From Amorphochlora amoebiformis (taxonomy: Eukaryota > Cercozoa > Chlorarachniophyceae), in NCBI GenBank assembly GCA_054601695.1, contig BAAHQB010000208.1:248001-312000 (forward strand): a DNA stretch of 64,000 nucleotides, in the 5' to 3' direction. A model generated the notes under the pieces. It saw nothing but the letters and a program-made list of their open reading frames with translations. It was not told the origin of the DNA and did not search any database. The position numbers were made by a program, and so were the translations under genes. Of the stretch, positions 1 through 64,000 are shown piece after piece. Within the stretch, counting starts at the first letter, position 1. The number at the start of each line of letters is the position of its first letter.

Positions 1-92
<92 letters not shown>

Positions 93-95
93 CAG

Positions 96-596
96 GCTAT
101 CCGAGCAGGCGATGTACGCTACAAAAAGACCAAATCCCACGGCCGTCCACTGTACCGACGGGCCCGCCCCTTCTCAGCAGCACATAGACTCAACCACACA
201 CTCGATGACGGTGACATCGACAAGCCTCGACCTGTCTCCTCCTCCTTCCGCTCCGCCTCCTTCCGCAAGACTGTCACCAGATGGTATGCGTTGCCCTCGG
301 AAGATAAAAATATACTAATGAAGATTCTGCGACGGACTCGGAATACGTTGCAATATTCGGGGGTACGTAGAGATGTCGAACGGCTGTTTGACGAGCTAGG
401 GCGGTACATCACTCCCTATGAGCTACGAGATATGCTTTTAGACCCAAAGTGTGTGCTCGGACGACTGAGGCTTGCGAAGAATGACAAGGAGCTTGGTTTG
501 ATGGTCAAGTTTCTTCGGACGAGGGATGGGATCGACTGCTTTCGACTGTCGTCTCTGTTGATTGGCGATGAAGCTGTGCAGTTGTTAGCGATGTAG
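96..596 (+). CDS. 3'-terminal exon of an unrecognised protein gene (partial)
   Basis: An exon opens after a TA-repeat intron ending in ACAG (92-95) and reads in one frame for 166 codons to TAG at 594-596. The upstream part of the gene lies outside the window. The peptide begins AIRAGDVRYKKTKSHGRP, is rich in Arg, Lys and Ser for about 65 residues, then becomes a more ordered, helical-looking region with a LFDELGRYITPYELRDMLLD stretch. That stretch loosely resembles half of an EF-hand-like helix pair but lacks a full Ca-binding loop. The base composition is balanced, unlike the flanking AT repeats, and there is no competing long frame. The family is not recognised and no function is proposed. 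The phase at the 5' splice junction (phase 0 assumed) is the least certain point. Confidence 0.6.
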   Translation, partial: AIRAGDVRYKKTKSHGRPLYRRARPFSAAHRLNHTLDDGDIDKPRPVSSSFRSASFRKTVTRWYALPSEDKNILMKILRRTRNTLQYSGVRRDVERLFDELGRYITPYELRDMLLDPKCVLGRLRLAKNDKELGLMVKFLRTRDGIDCFRLSSLLIGDEAVQLLAM

Positions 597-6906
<6,310 letters not shown>

Positions 6907-7115
6907 CGTCACGCACGAGTGTCACATGGCACAGTCATTTTCCATGAATCCCCGGTTCTCACGGGGGATTCGGTATTTAACAGGAATTACATTCACTCCC
7001 ATCTCCCTGGATCTCCAGACAACCGGCGCGCTCACATTCATCGTGGGCTTCCCGCCATCTGCCCCGCGCATTACCCTGCCTGCTAGAGACCGATCAAGCG
7101 GGAGAAAACCTAAAA
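6907..7115. promoter_or_regulatory. Shared divergent promoter region, zinc transporter and SMC1
   Basis: Only 209 bp separate the two start codons, so both 5' UTRs and any promoter must lie here. TTCCCGCC at 7049-7056 (GGCGGGAA on the other strand) looks like an E2F-type cell-cycle site, and a second GCGGGAGAA-like sequence lies near 7098-7106. A similar GGCGGGAAAA is present in the other divergent spacer at 51708-51717. Assigning E2F/DP as the factor is inference from family knowledge, based on a short match only. Confidence 0.4.
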
Positions 7116-13196
<6,081 letters not shown>

Positions 13197-13474
13197 ACTA
13201 TATCTTAGGCGTATGTGCTATGTAGTTTAGAAGCCAGAAGCAGCAGGTCTGTCAAGTTATTCTCTACATTCTTCACCCCTCGGAATGTTTCAAACTCTAT
13301 ACGTAAAGATAAAATGAAATCTGCCTGCATAGGTGTGACATCCACGATCGGAACTATTCTCATGATTGCAGAAACAGATTATAAAAAGAAAAACGATAAT
13401 TTGTGTACAATAATTGAAGACGTACTTTACAATGTGGTTAACATATATATATGTGTATGTATATCTAGATATGT

Positions 13475-13556
<82 letters not shown>

Positions 13557-13567
13557 CACACACACAC

Positions 13568-13636
<69 letters not shown>

Positions 13637-14566
13637 ATATATGTATGTACGTACGTATTGTATTGTATATTTACACACATTTTTTTTATATATACATAAG
13701 TAGACATTTTAGGATCCCGGTCTCGATGTACACACCACGTACGTATGTACTGACATGCGTATCTAAATACGTCATACGTATACGTACCACCCCAAATACT
13801 TATACGTATTTGGTGCTGCAGATACGTATCATACCGTGACTATTTAGTAGACTAAATAAAACGTACACCAGTAGTACGCATGCGCGTATGCGTATATTCA
13901 GACTGAGTTTAGAACTTCTAGTAATGATTGTAAACTTCAAATTTAGTTACTTGTACTTAACCTTCTTTGACTCTGACTAGTCTGAAGGCAATGACTAGTA
14001 CTACTGAACAGACTGAAATACTAGCCTTTAATATAGTTGTAATAATCCAACGGCACATGAATATACATATTCACAGTAATTCAGAGAAAATGTATTTAGG
14101 ATTTTATTATACTGTATAGAATGTATTGAGTAATAAATACGCAGGTCTGTACGTATAACTTCTACTAGTTCTAGTACATACCTGACTCCACTAAATGTCA
14201 TATCTAGATATGTACATGTAGTATGTGCACATGTAGACGTGTATTATCATTTCCGGTGTATACCTTACTATCATTACATAGTATGATCACGAGACCCAGC
14301 GTCGCACACACTACTACGCACGAACGTAAATTCTTTGTAGATGCGTGACATACGTACACTAGGTACACGTGCACGGATAATACCGATAACAATAGCGATT
14401 CATCGTACCTAGGTACGTACTAGACGTACGCACTAGTCGTATGGACACGTTAAATTTATACACATACTACATATAGTCCATATACGTGATGTTTGTTTTT
14501 GAGCATTTAGCATGATGATATTCAAATCGAGTTATAGCATAGGCCTAGTTAGTAGGCTCTGGAGGC
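13197..14566. other. Spacer between convergent SMC1 and BEACH genes
   Basis: No gene is supported. (TA)n and (CA)n fill about 13440-13630. The rest, 13700-14500, is complex sequence unusually dense in short palindromes (CTAG, TACGTA, GTATAC, ACGTACGT). It includes a hairpin CCAAATAC-6 nt-GTATTTGG near 13793-13814 and ATTTAGT-AG-ACTAAAT near 13842-13857. It must contain both 3' UTRs and polyadenylation sites, which I could not place. Confidence 0.55.
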
Positions 14567-51286
<36,720 letters not shown>

Positions 51287-51800
51287 TTTTTTTTTTCCTC
51301 ACGCGCAACGCGTGAATATATCCAAGCTATCCCCTTTCACCCTGTCGGCGTTGGGCTTTTGCCTCCACTGTCGTGGGATATGTGATCTAGAACAAATATT
51401 CGGATATCTCGGATAGATATCTGATTCATCTCATACATTGCGTGATATATGCACATATCACCGCTGTTTCACGATTGTATATAAATTTACCGTGACGTTT
51501 CTGAATTATCACTTTAAACACGTGTCCAGCTGTCATGGGACCCGGGAACCCGAAGTAACGCAACCAGAACTCCCCCGGGCTCAAGCATCGTAAAACCCTT
51601 TATACACATTTGCAGGGCCATTATGTGTGATTTCTTGCGACCTGCATACCCCCATGTAGATATTTGGTTTACGTCAGTACACACGTTCTTCCGGCAAATA
51701 CCCACCTGGCGGGAAAACATGCTTTGATGACCGATAACCTCAGCTTACGCCGATCGTCCACATTGTCCGTTGGTCCATCGCGGATCTGACAGAGGGAGTC
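51287..51800. promoter_or_regulatory. Shared divergent promoter region, BEACH gene and the 51801 gene
   Basis: The 514-bp spacer between two divergent start codons contains no repeat tract, a poly(T) run beside the BEACH ATG (about 51286-51298), and GGCGGGAAAA at 51708-51717. The last resembles an E2F-type site and the motif at 7049-7056. A TATATAAAT sequence lies near 51479-51487. Core promoter assignment is speculative. Confidence 0.35.
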
Positions 51801-61385
<9,585 letters not shown>

Positions 61386-62167
61386 ACGTAGGCTATTTCG
61401 ATCCGGTCCCCAGACCCGATGATTAAATCCCAGTTGATCGATCAAGTAAAGTACGAAAATCTAGAAAATGTAGCCTCGGACCTCGGTCTAGTCATTGATG
61501 TACTTTATCGGGTTATGATGACTCATGACAATATATGATTATGTGTTCTAAGAACAGCTAGATGTAGGTTAGCAGCTAGCCGGGACTGTGAAAAAAAAAC
61601 ATACTGACACGATCTCTACTCTAGCTACTACCCTAGCTTTTAATGAGGTCGTTTCTAGCGTTGGTATTTCGTGTGTGTGTGTGTGTGTGTATCTAGCATA
61701 TATATCTAGATATATATATGTACGTATGTATATCCTAGGATAACTAACTTTCAGGTAAGCAATATCGTAGGAACGGACTATCTAGACTATGTCTAACTTA
61801 CTAGCTCTAGTAGCTTCTAGATCTGGAGCATACATTTTCTAGTATCTATCTGCTCTAGATAATAAGATCTAATGCTCTGGACTAGCCTAGTAGCTCTAGT
61901 AGCTAGACACTAGATACTCTCCTACTAGTTCTAGTCTTAGAACTAACTGGAAATTATCGTATTTCAGTACGTAGTAGTAACTCTCTAGCTGAGACTCTCT
62001 CTAGTCTACACATCTACTAGATCTAGTACATAAGCAAGAAACAAAGGGAAATTAGAGAAAAGGACATGGCGATTTAATAAATGATGTGAATTGTCTAGAT
62101 TGTATGGTCTCATTGCAATGTCAATATTCGCGTGGGCAGCTAACACAGATACCCATTAGCTGTCTCC
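61386..62167. other. CTAG-rich spacer between convergent genes
   Basis: No gene is supported. The spacer lies between the stop codons of the + gene ending at 61385 and eIF4G ending at 62168. About 25 CTAG tetranucleotides fall between about 61550 and 62030, where roughly two would be expected. (GT)n occurs at 61674-61690. Both 3' UTRs must lie here; polyadenylation sites were not identified. Confidence 0.6.

Positions 62168-64000
<1,833 letters not shown>

Overview
The window is nuclear DNA of an intron-rich eukaryote. Genes are broken by many GT-AG introns, coding exons have balanced base composition, and the introns are full of (TA)n, (CA/TG)n and other simple repeats. The protein set (cohesin SMC1, a neurobeachin/LRBA-type BEACH protein, a ZnT-type zinc transporter, eIF4G) is found across eukaryotes, so I cannot name the lineage.

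Layout. 96-596 (+): last exon of an unrecognised gene that enters from the left. 597-3498: intergenic, mostly microsatellite, with an inverted 98-bp copy of SMC1 exon 1 at 1331-1428. 3499-6906 (-): seven-exon zinc transporter. 7116-13196 (+): complete 13-exon SMC1. 13197-14566: palindrome-dense spacer between convergent genes. 14567-51286 (-): one BEACH-domain gene of about 94 exons and about 3,339 residues, with ConA-like, PH-BEACH, BEACH and WD40 parts. 51801-61385 (+): 15-exon gene for a basic, mostly disordered protein I do not recognise. 61386-62167: spacer very rich in CTAG. 62168-64000 (-): 3' part of eIF4G with its MA3 domain, running off the right edge.

Gene models were built by hand. 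Each junction was checked for GT/AG (one GC-AG), for reading phase across the intron and, where the family is known, for similarity. The summed coding lengths divide by three: 891, 3861, 10020 and 1944 nt. Two gene pairs are divergent with short shared promoters (209 bp and 514 bp), and each spacer holds a GGCGGGAA-type motif. Three pairs converge.

The most unusual features are: a roughly 260-bp dispersed element with TTGTTA ends and a pol III-like A box/B box head, present in three full copies and one decayed copy, all in introns and all bordered by (TA)n; the inverted SMC1 exon-1 fragment; a 39-41 bp inverted repeat that covers a 3' splice site; and the palindrome-rich spacers between convergent genes. 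I see no prokaryotic system, CRISPR array or phage.
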